Shown: piece by piece, positions 41,151-50,928 of the stretch
How positions within the stretch are numbered: the first letter of the stretch is position 1
Layout of the letters: the number at the start of each line of letters is the position of its first letter
Assembly (NCBI GenBank): GCA_017619585.1
Contig: JAFZSA010000023.1
Location: 1 to 64,000, forward strand
DNA length: 64,000 nucleotides
From: Bacteroidaceae bacterium
Lineage (GTDB): Bacteria; Bacteroidota; Bacteroidia; Bacteroidales; Bacteroidaceae
Reading direction: 5' to 3'
Translations under genes and position numbers: made by a program
Notes under the pieces: model-generated
Told to the model about the DNA's origin: nothing
The model's database searches: none
Seen by the model: the letters and a program-made list of their open reading frames with translations, nothing else

Positions 41151-41879
41151 ATGATACAAACAGCTATGATTTTTGCAGCCGGACTGGGCACACGCCTCAA
41201 GCCGCTCACAGATACAATGCCCAAGGCACTGGTTCCCGTTGCTGGAAAGCCACTTTTGCAGCACATACTCCAGAAGTTGCAGGGAGCAGGCATAACGGAT
41301 GTGGTTATAAACGTTCATCATTTTGCCGATATGATAGAGCAATGGTGTCAGCAGCATCCCATGGGACTGAACATTCGTTTCTCTGACGAGCGACAAGAAC
41401 TCCTTGAGACAGGCGGCGGCATCAAGCATGCTGCATCACTGCTTTCCGATGCCCAAGACGGCTTCCTGATTCATAATGTCGATATTCTCAGCAATGCCGA
41501 CTTTAGCGCTCTCATTGCCTTTGGCAAGGATAGGGCAGCGACCCTGATGGTCTCCGACCGTAAGACCAGTCGCTATCTGCTATTCGATGATGATATGCGC
41601 CTCGTGGGGTGGACCAACATTCAGACAGGCGAGGTAAAGTCTCCTTATCCAGACCTGGACGTTAGCAAATGTCACCGCTACGCCTTTGCAGGTATTCATT
41701 ACATGAATCCCTCGCTCTTCCGCTATTTTGGCGAGTGGCCTCAAAAGTTCAACATCATTGACTTCTACCTCAGTGTCTGCAATCGTGAATCCATCCATGG
41801 ATACGTTCCTTCAAATCTTCGCCTGATGGACGTAGGCAAGATTGACACTATAGCAGAAGCTGAAGAATTCCTAAAATAG
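41151..41879 (+). CDS. MurU-like sugar-1-phosphate nucleotidyltransferase
   Basis: 242-residue NTP-transferase with the signature AMIFAAGLGTRLKPLTDTMPKALVPVAGKPLL split over residues 5-36, then VVINVHHFADMIEQW, ETGGGIKHA and FLIHNVDILSN. These, and the short length, fit MurU (MurNAc-1-phosphate uridylyltransferase) as well as mannose-1-phosphate guanylyltransferases. The nearby AmgK-like kinase favours MurU: AmgK phosphorylates MurNAc at C1 and MurU makes UDP-MurNAc, bypassing de novo synthesis. Last gene of the operon, just before a strong terminator. Confidence 0.8.
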   Translation: MIQTAMIFAAGLGTRLKPLTDTMPKALVPVAGKPLLQHILQKLQGAGITDVVINVHHFADMIEQWCQQHPMGLNIRFSDERQELLETGGGIKHAASLLSDAQDGFLIHNVDILSNADFSALIAFGKDRAATLMVSDRKTSRYLLFDDDMRLVGWTNIQTGEVKSPYPDLDVSKCHRYAFAGIHYMNPSLFRYFGEWPQKFNIIDFYLSVCNRESIHGYVPSNLRLMDVGKIDTIAEAEEFLK

Positions 41880-41880
41880 A

Positions 41881-41914
41881 AACAGAGCGGATACTTTATG
41901 GTATCCGCTCTGTT
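41881..41914 (+). terminator. Strong terminator after the MurU-like gene
   Basis: A perfect 14-bp stem (AACAGAGCGGATAC / GTATCCGCTCTGTT) with a 6-nt loop, followed by TTG. The symmetrical A and T ends suggest it could also act for the converging gene. Confidence 0.92.
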
Positions 41915-41943
41915 TTGTTATACATCAAATGAAAAATGAACTG

Positions 41944-42219
41944 TTATTTTTCTAATATCTCTATCTTCATTTCTCCACATTCGTTGATGATTCCTACGTT
42001 CTCTATGAACTCTGGCGTTTTGCTGTGAGCATCAAGCGATGCCTGGTCAGCCCATGTCTCGATAATACAGAAAACATCAGGACGTGTTGCACTCTCGAAG
42101 GCATCATATGAGATACATCCAGGGTGTTTCTGACTCTTGGCGACCAAGGCAATAGCTGCATCTAAAGCTCTGTTGTACTGGCCTTTCTTTGCTTGGAAGA
42201 AACAATTCAGTCTTAACAT
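41944..42219 (-). CDS. ABM-domain (quinol monooxygenase-like) protein
   Basis: 91-residue protein of the antibiotic biosynthesis monooxygenase (YgiN-like) family: MLRLNCFFQAKKGQYNRALDAAIALVAKSQ, HPGCISYDAFES and DVFCIIETWADQASLDAHSKTPEF. Such ferredoxin-fold dimers act on quinones or other small aromatics; the substrate is unknown. It converges with the MurU-like gene across the terminator and has its own TATCTTTG element. Confidence 0.85.
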   Translation of the reverse strand: MLRLNCFFQAKKGQYNRALDAAIALVAKSQKHPGCISYDAFESATRPDVFCIIETWADQASLDAHSKTPEFIENVGIINECGEMKIEILEK

Positions 42220-42258
42220 AATGATAATATTTAGGTTAGTATTTGTGTTTTTATATTA

Positions 42259-42266
42259 CAAAGATA
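42259..42266 (-). promoter_or_regulatory. -7 element TATCTTTG for the ABM-domain gene
   Basis: Perfect TAnnTTTG on the minus strand, 40 nt upstream of the ATG at 42219. It faces away from the promoter at 42288. Confidence 0.55.
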
Positions 42267-42287
42267 GGGAATCTGCATGAATTTTAC

Positions 42288-42295
42288 TATCTTTG
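42288..42295 (+). promoter_or_regulatory. -7 element TATCTTTG for the beta-galactosidase gene
   Basis: Perfect TAnnTTTG on the plus strand, 37 nt upstream of the signal-peptide ATG at 42333. It lies inside the longer in-frame extension from 42243, which rules that start out. Confidence 0.6.
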
Positions 42296-42332
42296 CAGAC
42301 ACAAAATAACAAAAATTAATCTAAATTTCACA

Positions 42333-45300
42333 ATGAAACATTTATTAATGACCTTGAGCATGTTATATGCTCTGGTATTATGTGCATCAGCACAACAATT
42401 CGACAAAAAACAAGGATATCGCCTTGAGATTGGCGACGGTCTGGCCTTGGACTGTCAGAACGGTACCATAACCTTCAGTCCTTCCAACAAAAAGTCCATG
42501 ACACAAGTATGGCAGATTCACCCCTCAGCACGTGAGGGATATTGGATTCTGGTGAACCCATACGGACAAATAGCCTTGGATAATGGTAATCACGGTGCCA
42601 ACGAAGGCGAAGTGTTAACTTGGGAAACAAATGCCAATAATGCCAATCAACAATGGAATATCAAGAAGCAGACAGATGGTGTCTATACACTGACTTGTGC
42701 AGCTGGCGGTCTGAAATTAGGTTATAACGACACTTGCCAGCCTGGTGGACATGTCTGGCAGATTAAGGCTTCCGACAGCGATGTTAACGTAAAGTGGAAT
42801 TTGGTGAAGACCGACTTGAAAGTCGTTGCTGAAGCAGAGGCTCAAGTCAGCAAACATGAATGGGAGAATCAATATATATATGGTATTAACAAAGAGCCTG
42901 GTCGCGCTACTATGTTGCTGTATGCCGATGAAACGGAAATGCACAAAGACGAAGCATACCACAAGCCCTGGCTATGGCCCAACAGCAGTCTGCGCCTGAT
43001 GTTGAATGGCAAGTGGCAGTTCAACTGGGTTCCCAGCCCCGAGGAACGTCCTGCAGACTTCTATAAGACTAACTATGACGCATCAGCATGGAAGACGATT
43101 CAGGTACCCAGTTGTGTTGAAATGTTGGGATATGGAACTCCCATCTACACCAATATAACTTATCCATTTAAGAATCAGCCTCCTTTCATTCGCGGGCAAG
43201 AGGGTTACACAGTTGTAAAGGAACCTAATGCAGTAAGCAGTTATCGTCGTACATTCAATGTTCCCGCTCAATGGAACGGTCGTGAAATTTATTTGCATTT
43301 CAACGGCATATATAGTGCCGCTTATGTATGGGTAAACGGACAAAAAGTAGGTTACACACAAGGACCTAACAATGACGCGGAATTCAATGTTACAAAATAT
43401 CTGAAGATTGGTCAACAGAATCTTGTTTGTGTGGAGGTCTATCGCTGGAGCGATGGCTCGTACATCGAGGATCAGGATATGTTCCGTCTAAGCGGTATTC
43501 ATCGCGATGTATATCTTGAGGCCCGTCAGAAAGTACAGGTTCAGGATGCATATCTGACTTCACATTTTGGAAGAAGAGGATATCGCCAGGTAACAATGAA
43601 CATAGACCTAACCTTACAGAATCTAGATAAGAAAACACAAGATGCCATAGTTGAGTGCAAGTTGTATGATCCTAAGGGACAGTTGGTTCAGATATGCAAG
43701 ATGACAGCTGCCAACTTGCTTAAGGGCGAAAAGAGAACTATTCATCCTAATTTTCAGGTTCGACAGCCTGAACTATGGACTGCCGAGACACCAAACCTGT
43801 ACACCGTTGACATAAAGGTAAACGGTGACATCAGTACACAGAAGTACGGATTCCGTAAGATTGAGAATCGCAACGGTCAGGTATTCATAAATGGCAAGCG
43901 TGTAATGTTCAAGGGTGCTGATCGCCATGACACACATCCTATCTATGGTAAGGCAATACCAGTAGAGAGCATGATTGAGGACATCTTGCTGATGAAGCGC
44001 TACAACCTGAATACCGTGCGTACCAGTCATTATCCCAACGATCCGCGTATGTATGCCCTGTATGATTACTATGGAATCTACACTATGGACGAGGCAGACG
44101 TGGAGTGTCACGGTAATCACAGCATATCCAAGAATCCTTCTTGGGAGGGTCAGTATGTCGATCGTCAGGAGCGTATGGTTTTGCGTGACCGTAATCATCC
44201 CAGCGTTATCTTCTGGAGTATGGGCAATGAATGCGGTGGCGGTAACAATTTTGTAGCCAGCAAGAAAGCCATTCAAGCCTTGGATGACCGTTTGATTCAC
44301 TACGAAGGAATGAATGAAGTGGCAGACATGGACAGCCGTATGTATCCCAGTTTGGATCATATGATGAAACTTGACAAGCAAGAAAACTTACAGGGACGTC
44401 CTTTCTTCCTTTGTGAATATGCACATGCAATGGGTAACTCCATTGGTAATTTAAAGGAATACTGGGATTATATAGAATTCGAAAGCAAGCGCATGATTGG
44501 CGGCTGTATATGGGACTGGGTTGACCAAAGCCTATGCAAATATGGTGAACCTCAGACTAATATGTACTACGGTGGCGGATTTGGTGATTATCCCAACGAT
44601 AACGACTTCTGCTGCAACGGTATCATCACCGCTGACCGTCATGTAACTCCTAAGCTATTGCAAGTAAAGAAGGTTTATCAGTATATCGACTTCCGTAAAA
44701 CCGATGAAGGTAAGATACGCATACGTAACCGTTATTGTTTTCATGACTTGAGCGCCTATAATCTGAAGTATGAGCTACTGCGTGATGGCAAGATCATCAA
44801 AAGTGGTGTTACCAGCATGCCTGCTGTTCAGCCTACCGACAGTATAGATATAGATATGCCTGTTACAGTACCTAAAGAAGATGGAATGTACCATCTGAAT
44901 CTATCACTAGAACAGAAGCAGGCCACCATTTGGGCTCCTGCCGGACACAGCGTAGCTACAGAACAGATTTGTCTCAGAAACAAGATAAAAAGTGACCTCG
45001 TTTTCAACACTAAATATGAGAATGGGGTTACAGCATCGGAAACCGATGACGTTGTTACCTTGAAAGGCAAGGGCTTCAGCTTCGGTATCAGTAAAAAGAC
45101 TGCCGCCATCATTGATCTTACATACGATGGCAAACAGATGGTATCAGGCGATGAGAACTTCCTTTTCAACGGATATAGAAGTATCAACAATGATCGTGTA
45201 GGAAACCTGAATGTAAAACGGGAAGGTATCTTTGTTAAGCTGATTGAGAAGGATGGTGTAAACAAAGTCATAACTACGCAGATTGTGAAAGGTGGTAAGG

Positions 45301-45869
45301 ACAGCCGATCAAAGGTTCCTGTAGTAACTGAATATGAGATAGCGCCTGATGGTAAAATTATCGTTACTTCTAATATTACAAATAACGAGACAAACGTTGA
45401 CTTCCATCGTATGGGGCTACAGGCATTCCTTGACAAGAGTTTGGAGAATGTTGAATATCTGGGACGTGGTCCCATGGAGAATTACCCCGACCGTAAAGAT
45501 TGTGCTTTTGTAGGTTGCTACACAACTACAGTAAGTGGAATGCAAGAAGAATATATCAAGCCCCAGAGTATGGGTGAACGTTGTGATGTAAACTGGGTGA
45601 AACTGACAGATAACAAAGGAAAAGGTATATGCATCACATCATTAGATAACACTTTCATGTTCAGTGCTCAACATTATACCGACGAGGATCTATGGCAGAC
45701 AAAATATCTACATGAATTGAATAAGATTCACAAGTCGGAAGTAGTACTCCATTTGGATGGCGCAATGCGTGGTTTGGGTAATGCTAGTTGCGGCCCAGGT
45801 CCACTCAAGAAGTACGAAATGGAGAAAGGAATGCATAAACTTCATTTCTGCATTTCACCGGCAAATTAA
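42333..45869 (+). CDS. Secreted GH2 beta-galactosidase with N-terminal ricin-like domain
   Basis: 1178 residues from the start chosen at MKHLLMTLSMLYALVLCASA, a signal peptide; the in-frame upstream ATG (42243) would precede the promoter element. After a ricin B-like region (about 25-160; ALDCQNGTITF, QVWQIHP, QQWNIK), the protein has LacZ-type GH2 domains: sugar-binding (about 195-400), Ig-like (about 405-505), and the TIM barrel with acid/base Glu633 (FWSMGNECGGG) and nucleophile Glu695 (FFLCEYAHAMGNS). The beta-galactosidase small-chain region closes it. It probably hydrolyses beta-galactosides from plant or host glycans in the periplasm or at the surface. No SusC/D genes are adjacent. Confidence 0.9.
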   Translation: MKHLLMTLSMLYALVLCASAQQFDKKQGYRLEIGDGLALDCQNGTITFSPSNKKSMTQVWQIHPSAREGYWILVNPYGQIALDNGNHGANEGEVLTWETNANNANQQWNIKKQTDGVYTLTCAAGGLKLGYNDTCQPGGHVWQIKASDSDVNVKWNLVKTDLKVVAEAEAQVSKHEWENQYIYGINKEPGRATMLLYADETEMHKDEAYHKPWLWPNSSLRLMLNGKWQFNWVPSPEERPADFYKTNYDASAWKTIQVPSCVEMLGYGTPIYTNITYPFKNQPPFIRGQEGYTVVKEPNAVSSYRRTFNVPAQWNGREIYLHFNGIYSAAYVWVNGQKVGYTQGPNNDAEFNVTKYLKIGQQNLVCVEVYRWSDGSYIEDQDMFRLSGIHRDVYLEARQKVQVQDAYLTSHFGRRGYRQVTMNIDLTLQNLDKKTQDAIVECKLYDPKGQLVQICKMTAANLLKGEKRTIHPNFQVRQPELWTAETPNLYTVDIKVNGDISTQKYGFRKIENRNGQVFINGKRVMFKGADRHDTHPIYGKAIPVESMIEDILLMKRYNLNTVRTSHYPNDPRMYALYDYYGIYTMDEADVECHGNHSISKNPSWEGQYVDRQERMVLRDRNHPSVIFWSMGNECGGGNNFVASKKAIQALDDRLIHYEGMNEVADMDSRMYPSLDHMMKLDKQENLQGRPFFLCEYAHAMGNSIGNLKEYWDYIEFESKRMIGGCIWDWVDQSLCKYGEPQTNMYYGGGFGDYPNDNDFCCNGIITADRHVTPKLLQVKKVYQYIDFRKTDEGKIRIRNRYCFHDLSAYNLKYELLRDGKIIKSGVTSMPAVQPTDSIDIDMPVTVPKEDGMYHLNLSLEQKQATIWAPAGHSVATEQICLRNKIKSDLVFNTKYENGVTASETDDVVTLKGKGFSFGISKKTAAIIDLTYDGKQMVSGDENFLFNGYRSINNDRVGNLNVKREGIFVKLIEKDGVNKVITTQIVKGGKDSRSKVPVVTEYEIAPDGKIIVTSNITNNETNVDFHRMGLQAFLDKSLENVEYLGRGPMENYPDRKDCAFVGCYTTTVSGMQEEYIKPQSMGERCDVNWVKLTDNKGKGICITSLDNTFMFSAQHYTDEDLWQTKYLHELNKIHKSEVVLHLDGAMRGLGNASCGPGPLKKYEMEKGMHKLHFCISPAN

Positions 45870-45873
45870 AACT

Positions 45874-45903
45874 AAAAGGGGAGTCACGAGCTCCCCTTTT
45901 TTG
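45874..45903 (+). terminator. Terminator after the beta-galactosidase gene
   Basis: AAAAGGGGAG / CTCCCCTTTT, a perfect 10-bp stem with a 7-nt loop, followed by T-rich sequence, five bases after the stop codon. Confidence 0.9.
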
Positions 45904-45965
45904 TTTGTATATTGATATAAGTCAAAAAAAAGAGAAACGTATTTCGTACACTCGGGATTTTGTTG

Positions 45966-45973
45966 TAACTTTG
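45966..45973 (+). promoter_or_regulatory. -7 element TAACTTTG for the glycogen operon
   Basis: Perfect TAnnTTTG, 32 nt upstream of the glycogen synthase ATG at 46006. No clear TTG at -33. Confidence 0.6.
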
Positions 45974-46005
45974 CGCCAGAATTTAGACCATAAGATATTC
46001 ATTTA

Positions 46006-47664
46006 ATGGCAGATAAGAAGATTTGTCCTGACTTCATTTTTGAAAGTAGTTGGGAAGTATGCAACAAAATTGGCGGTATATACACCGTTCTAAGTACCAG
46101 AGCAAAAACACTTCAGGATTCTTTTAAAGACAAAATTGTCTTCATAGGTCCTGATGTATGGATGAACCATGAAAATCCATTGTTCGTAGAAGATAAGAAA
46201 ATGTGGTCCTCATGGTTTAAGAAAGCTACCGAAGAGGGATTGCATATTAGAGTTGGCCGTTGGAACATTCCTGGTCAACCCTGTGTAGTCCTTGTAGATT
46301 TTACGCCTTATTTCGAGAAAAAGAATGATATTTATGGTCAGGCATGGAATGATTTTCAGGTTGATAGCCTGCATGCCTATGGCGACTATGATGAGGCAAG
46401 CATGTTTTCCTATGCAGCAGCCAAGGTTGTTGAAAGTTTCTATAAACATTCGTTGACAAAGAAAAAGAATGTGGTTTATCATGTTAATGAATGGATGACC
46501 TGTTTGGGAGCTCTTTACATCAAGAAGTATGTTCCTCAGATTGCAACCATCTTTACGACTCATGCTACCAGCATTGGACGTAGTATTGCCGGTAACCACA
46601 AACCCTTGTATGATTATCTTTGGGCTTACAATGGTTGCCAGATGGCACAGGAGTTGAATATAGAATCAAAGCATAGTATCGAACGTCAGACTGCCCACAA
46701 CGTTGACTGCTTCACAACCGTAAGTGATGTTACAGCCAACGAATGCAAGGAACTTTTGGACAAAGAATGTGACGCAGTACTGATGAATGGCTTTGAGCAG
46801 GACTTTGTTCCTAAGGGTGCAAAGTTCACTGCTGCACGTAACGAAGCGCGAAAGCATATTTTCCGTGTTGCAAACGCCCTTATTGGTACGGAATTTACAG
46901 ATGACACATTAGTTGTTGCAACAAGTGGCAGATATGAATATAAGAACAAGGGCATTGATGTATTCCTGGAAGCTATGTACCGTAGCCTTTACGAACAGAA
47001 CCTGAAACGACCAGTTCTTGCTTTAGTTCAGGTTCCGGGTTGGATGGATGCTCCACGTGTTGACTTGCAGGACCGTCTGAAGCATGATATGGTTTATGAC
47101 ACGCCATTGATTGATCCCTTGTTCACACATACCCTGCATAATCAGGAGAATGACGATGTGTTGAACTATCTGCATTCGCATGGAATACGCAACAACAAGG
47201 AAAGCCAGGTTAAGGTTATCTTTGTTCCCTGTTATCTTGATGGTAAAGATGGCATCTTTAATATGCCATACTATGACCTTCTGATAGGTAATGATCTGGC
47301 AGTCTATCCTTCATATTACGAACCTTGGGGCTACACGCCATTAGAGGCAACAGCCTTCTATGTTCCCTGTATTACAACTTCACTCTCAGGATTTGGTTTG
47401 TGGGCAAATAAGGAAATGGGACGTCAGAGTAAGATAATGGATGGAGTAGAAGTAATTACACGAAACGATTATAATTTCAACGAAGTAGTTGACAATATCG
47501 TTAGCACCATTGCAGCATATTCCGCATTAGAAAGCAAAAAACAGAATACAGTTAGAAAGAAAGCTGCAAGTCTGTCAGAAAAAGCGCTATGGAAACACTT
47601 TATACAATATTATTTTGAGGCATATAACATTGCGTTAAGAAATAGAAACAAGAGATTAGGATAA
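46006..47664 (+). CDS. Glycogen synthase, GT3 (animal/fungal-type)
   Basis: 552 residues. The N-terminus FIFESSWEVCNKIGGIYTVLSTRAKTL is the GT3 pattern shared with yeast and animal glycogen synthases, and the C-terminal donor-site region has YEPWGYTPLEATAFYVPCITTSLSGFGLW (about 440-470). It extends alpha-1,4-glucan chains from UDP- or ADP-glucose in the cytoplasm. Bacterial GlgA enzymes are GT5; the GT3 type is a known feature of Bacteroidetes. Lies 24 nt upstream of the glucan phosphorylase gene. Confidence 0.9.
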   Translation: MADKKICPDFIFESSWEVCNKIGGIYTVLSTRAKTLQDSFKDKIVFIGPDVWMNHENPLFVEDKKMWSSWFKKATEEGLHIRVGRWNIPGQPCVVLVDFTPYFEKKNDIYGQAWNDFQVDSLHAYGDYDEASMFSYAAAKVVESFYKHSLTKKKNVVYHVNEWMTCLGALYIKKYVPQIATIFTTHATSIGRSIAGNHKPLYDYLWAYNGCQMAQELNIESKHSIERQTAHNVDCFTTVSDVTANECKELLDKECDAVLMNGFEQDFVPKGAKFTAARNEARKHIFRVANALIGTEFTDDTLVVATSGRYEYKNKGIDVFLEAMYRSLYEQNLKRPVLALVQVPGWMDAPRVDLQDRLKHDMVYDTPLIDPLFTHTLHNQENDDVLNYLHSHGIRNNKESQVKVIFVPCYLDGKDGIFNMPYYDLLIGNDLAVYPSYYEPWGYTPLEATAFYVPCITTSLSGFGLWANKEMGRQSKIMDGVEVITRNDYNFNEVVDNIVSTIAAYSALESKKQNTVRKKAASLSEKALWKHFIQYYFEAYNIALRNRNKRLG

Positions 47665-47688
47665 TAACATTTTAAGGATAAAGAAAAT

Positions 47689-50253
47689 ATGAAAATCAAG
47701 GCAAGTAATGCTAATAACCCCTGTTGGAAACCAATTACTGTTAAGAGTAATATGCCAGCAGAATTGAGACAGTTGGAAGAACTCGCTCATAACATGTGGT
47801 GGTCTTGGAGCCATAGTGCAAGAAGTTTGTTCCGTAGTCTTGATGAACCATTATATGAGGCATGTGACGGCAATCCCGTTCTGCTATTAGAACGTCTCAG
47901 CTTTGAAAAGATGGAGAAGTTGGCAAAGGATAAGGCCGTCATTAAGAAAATGAACGATGTATATACAGAGTTCAGAAACTACATGGATGTTGAACCTGAC
48001 AAGAATCGTGCAAGTGTAGCATACCTATGTATGGAGTATGGTTTGAATCAGGTGCTTAAGATTTATTCCGGCGGTCTGGGTATTCTGGCCGGCGACTATC
48101 TGAAGGAAGCCAGTGACTCTAACGTTGATATGTGTGCCGTCGGTTTCTTGTATCGCTATGGCTATTTCACTCAGACTCTGAGCATGGACGGTCAGCAGAT
48201 TGCCAACTACGAAGCTCAGAACTTTGGTACATTGCCTATTGAACAGCAAATGAACGAGGACGGTTCACCAATGGTAATTGATGTTCCTTATATGAACTAC
48301 CATGTTCATGCTTATGTTTGGCGTGTCAACGTTGGTAGAATCAAGCTTTATCTGCTGGATACAGACAACGAGATGAACTCAGAGTTTGATCGCAGTATTA
48401 CCCATTCATTGTATGGCGGTGACTGGGAAAACCGTCTGAAACAGGAGATCCTACTTGGTATCGGTGGCGTGTTGACATTAAAGAAGCTGGGCATCAAGAA
48501 AGATGTTTACCATTGCAACGAGGGACATGCTGCCCTGTGCAATGTACAGCGTTTGGTTGACTATGTGAACGAGGGTATGAGCTTTACAACAGCTCTTGAA
48601 CTGGTACGTGCATCTTCACTTTATACTGTACACACTCCTGTACCTGCCGGTCACGATTACTTCGATGAGGGACTATTCAGCAAATACATGAGCGGCTATC
48701 CTCAGATGTTGGGCATCAGCTGGGATGAATTTATTGGCATGGGACGTATGAATCCCGATGATCACTCAGAGCGTTTCTGTATGTCAACCTTTGCATGTAA
48801 CACTTCACAGGAAGTAAATGGCGTAAGTTGGTTACATGGCGAAGTCAGCAAGAAGATGTTTTCGGGAATCTGGAAAGGTTACTATCCCGAAGAAAGCCAT
48901 GTAGGTTATGTAACCAATGGAGTTCACTTCCCAACATGGTGTGCTAACGAGTGGCGTAAGCTCTACGCTAAGCACTTCGACAGTAATCACTTGAATGACC
49001 AGAGCAACCAAAGCATCTGGGAGGCTATTTACAATGTTAGTGACGAGGAAGTATGGAAGACCCGTATGGCTCTGAAGACTAAACTTGTTGATTATATCCG
49101 TGAGCAGTTCCGCGATAGCTGGCTCAAGAATCAGGGTGATCCTTCAAGGGTAGTAAACCTGATGGAAATGATAAACCCCAATGCCTTACTGATTGGCTTT
49201 GGTCGTCGATTTGCCACCTACAAGCGTGCTCACTTGTTGTTCACCGATTTGGATCGTCTGGCTAAGATTGTCAACAATCCTGATTATCCCGTACAGTTCC
49301 TTTACACAGGTAAGGCACATCCTGCTGACGGTGCAGGTCAGGGACTTATTAAGAAAATCTATGAGATCAGTCAACGTCCTGAGTTCCTCGGAAAGATTAT
49401 CTTCCTTGAGAACTACGATATGCAATTGGCTCGTCGTTTGGTTAGTGGTGTTGATATCTGGATGAATACTCCAACCCGTCCTCTTGAAGCATCTGGTACA
49501 TCAGGTGAGAAGGCCGAAATGAATGGTGTTGTTAACCTGTCCGTTTTGGACGGTTGGTGGCTGGAAGGCTATCGCGAAGGTGCTGGTTGGGCACTGACAG
49601 AAAAGCGTACCTATCAGAATCAGGACTATCAGGATCAGCTGGATGCAGCAACAATCTATTCTTTGTTGGAGAACGAGATTATGCCTCTATACTATGCCCG
49701 CAATTCTAAGGGGTACAGTCCAGAGTGGGTTAAGGTAATCAAGAACTCTATTGCACAGATTGCTCCTCATTACACGATGAAGCGTCAGTTAGACGATTAC
49801 TATAACAAGTTCTACAATAAATTACGTGATCGTTCAAATGCATTGAATGCTAATGACCGCCAACTGGCAAAGGATATAGCACACTGGAAAGAAACTGTTG
49901 CAGAGCGTTGGGATGCCATCAATGTACTGGAAATAAGAAAATCTGAAGAGGTAATGAATGGCAACATCGAAGCTGGCAAGAAGTACAATGTAGAGGTTGT
50001 TGTTGACGAGGCAGGTTTGGATAATGCCATCGGCATAGAACTTGTAACCTTACAGACAGACATTCACGGTGAAGATCATATTTACCACGTAAATGATTTC
50101 GAACTTGTAAATGTTGAAGGCAACCGATACACATTCCGTGCTTCACACAGTGTTGACAATGCCGGAAGTTTCAAGGTTTGCTATCGTATGTATCCCAAGA
50201 ACGAGAACATTCCTCATCGTCAGGACTTCTGCTACGTTAAGTGGTTTGTATGA
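47689..50253 (+). CDS. glgP: Alpha-glucan (glycogen) phosphorylase, GT35
   Basis: 854 residues. It has an N-terminal DUF3417 part (about 20-130: [27 protein letters not shown]), then the phosphorylase core with [46 protein letters not shown] and the PLP-binding [14 protein letters not shown] (Lys608). It releases glucose-1-phosphate from glycogen or maltodextrin. Adjacent to its synthase in one operon, so storage and mobilisation are linked. Its stop overlaps the start of a LuxR-type regulator (ATGA at 50250-50253). Confidence 0.92.
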   Translation: MKIKASNANNPCWKPITVKSNMPAELRQLEELAHNMWWSWSHSARSLFRSLDEPLYEACDGNPVLLLERLSFEKMEKLAKDKAVIKKMNDVYTEFRNYMDVEPDKNRASVAYLCMEYGLNQVLKIYSGGLGILAGDYLKEASDSNVDMCAVGFLYRYGYFTQTLSMDGQQIANYEAQNFGTLPIEQQMNEDGSPMVIDVPYMNYHVHAYVWRVNVGRIKLYLLDTDNEMNSEFDRSITHSLYGGDWENRLKQEILLGIGGVLTLKKLGIKKDVYHCNEGHAALCNVQRLVDYVNEGMSFTTALELVRASSLYTVHTPVPAGHDYFDEGLFSKYMSGYPQMLGISWDEFIGMGRMNPDDHSERFCMSTFACNTSQEVNGVSWLHGEVSKKMFSGIWKGYYPEESHVGYVTNGVHFPTWCANEWRKLYAKHFDSNHLNDQSNQSIWEAIYNVSDEEVWKTRMALKTKLVDYIREQFRDSWLKNQGDPSRVVNLMEMINPNALLIGFGRRFATYKRAHLLFTDLDRLAKIVNNPDYPVQFLYTGKAHPADGAGQGLIKKIYEISQRPEFLGKIIFLENYDMQLARRLVSGVDIWMNTPTRPLEASGTSGEKAEMNGVVNLSVLDGWWLEGYREGAGWALTEKRTYQNQDYQDQLDAATIYSLLENEIMPLYYARNSKGYSPEWVKVIKNSIAQIAPHYTMKRQLDDYYNKFYNKLRDRSNALNANDRQLAKDIAHWKETVAERWDAINVLEIRKSEEVMNGNIEAGKKYNVEVVVDEAGLDNAIGIELVTLQTDIHGEDHIYHVNDFELVNVEGNRYTFRASHSVDNAGSFKVCYRMYPKNENIPHRQDFCYVKWFV

Positions 50254-50861
50254 TGCATCAACCCGGCAATATGCCATTTGATACAGCAAATATTAAGTTT
50301 GCTGTCATAGATAGCAATGTACTTACGTGCATAGGCCTACAGCATTTGTTAGGCCGTCTGCTGCCTATGGCTGAAATACAAGTATTCTCAAATACAAAGG
50401 ATTTGATGGAACTCGGTGATTTATCTGGGTTCCTTCATTTCTTTGTGTCCTCTAACATCTATTTCCAACAGACCAATTTCTTCAGACAGTTTCCAAAGAA
50501 AACAATTGTTTTGGTGAATGGTGATATGCAAATTAAAGATATTCATACTCTGAATATTTGCCAAAACGAGAAGAAACTGGTTGGTGATTTCATGGCCTTG
50601 CAGCACATGGGGCATGACCATGCTATAAATATGGCTCGTCAGATAGATTCAAAAGAAGTTCTTTCTTCTCGCGAGATAGAGGTTGCCATACTACTTTGCA
50701 AAGGTTTTATTAATAAGGAAATTGCTGAACATTTATCTTTGGCAACAACTACAGTGATTTCACATCGCAAGAATATTATGGAGAAGATTCATGCTCGCTC
50801 GCTTGCAGATGTTATAATCTATTGTGTAGTCAAGGGTATCGTTAGCATAGAAGAGTTGTAA
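50250..50861 (+). CDS. LuxR-type regulator with degenerate receiver domain
   Basis: About 203 residues. The C-terminal LuxR/NarL helix-turn-helix is intact: [43 protein letters not shown], split as [14 protein letters not shown] and [10 protein letters not shown] plus the recognition helix [14 protein letters not shown]. The N-terminal part (about 10-120) resembles a receiver ([20 protein letters not shown]), but the expected phospho-acceptor Asp position reads HFFVSSN, so it is probably not phosphorylated in the normal way. The ATG at 50250 forms ATGA with the glgP stop; a GTG at 50241 is less likely. Coupling to glgP suggests control of, or by, glycogen metabolism. Confidence 0.8.
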   Translation: MMHQPGNMPFDTANIKFAVIDSNVLTCIGLQHLLGRLLPMAEIQVFSNTKDLMELGDLSGFLHFFVSSNIYFQQTNFFRQFPKKTIVLVNGDMQIKDIHTLNICQNEKKLVGDFMALQHMGHDHAINMARQIDSKEVLSSREIEVAILLCKGFINKEIAEHLSLATTTVISHRKNIMEKIHARSLADVIIYCVVKGIVSIEEL

Positions 50862-50871
50862 AAGTAAAAAT

Positions 50872-50908
50872 AGCCCTCAAAAGTTGTTATCCTTTGAGGG
50901 CTTTCTTA
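50872..50908 (+). terminator. Terminator of the glycogen operon
   Basis: AGCCCTCAAA pairs with TTTGAGGGCT around an 11-nt loop, followed by TTCTTATT. It lies between converging genes and its A/T flanks may serve both directions. Confidence 0.85.
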
Positions 50909-50928
50909 TTTATTCGTGATAATTATTA

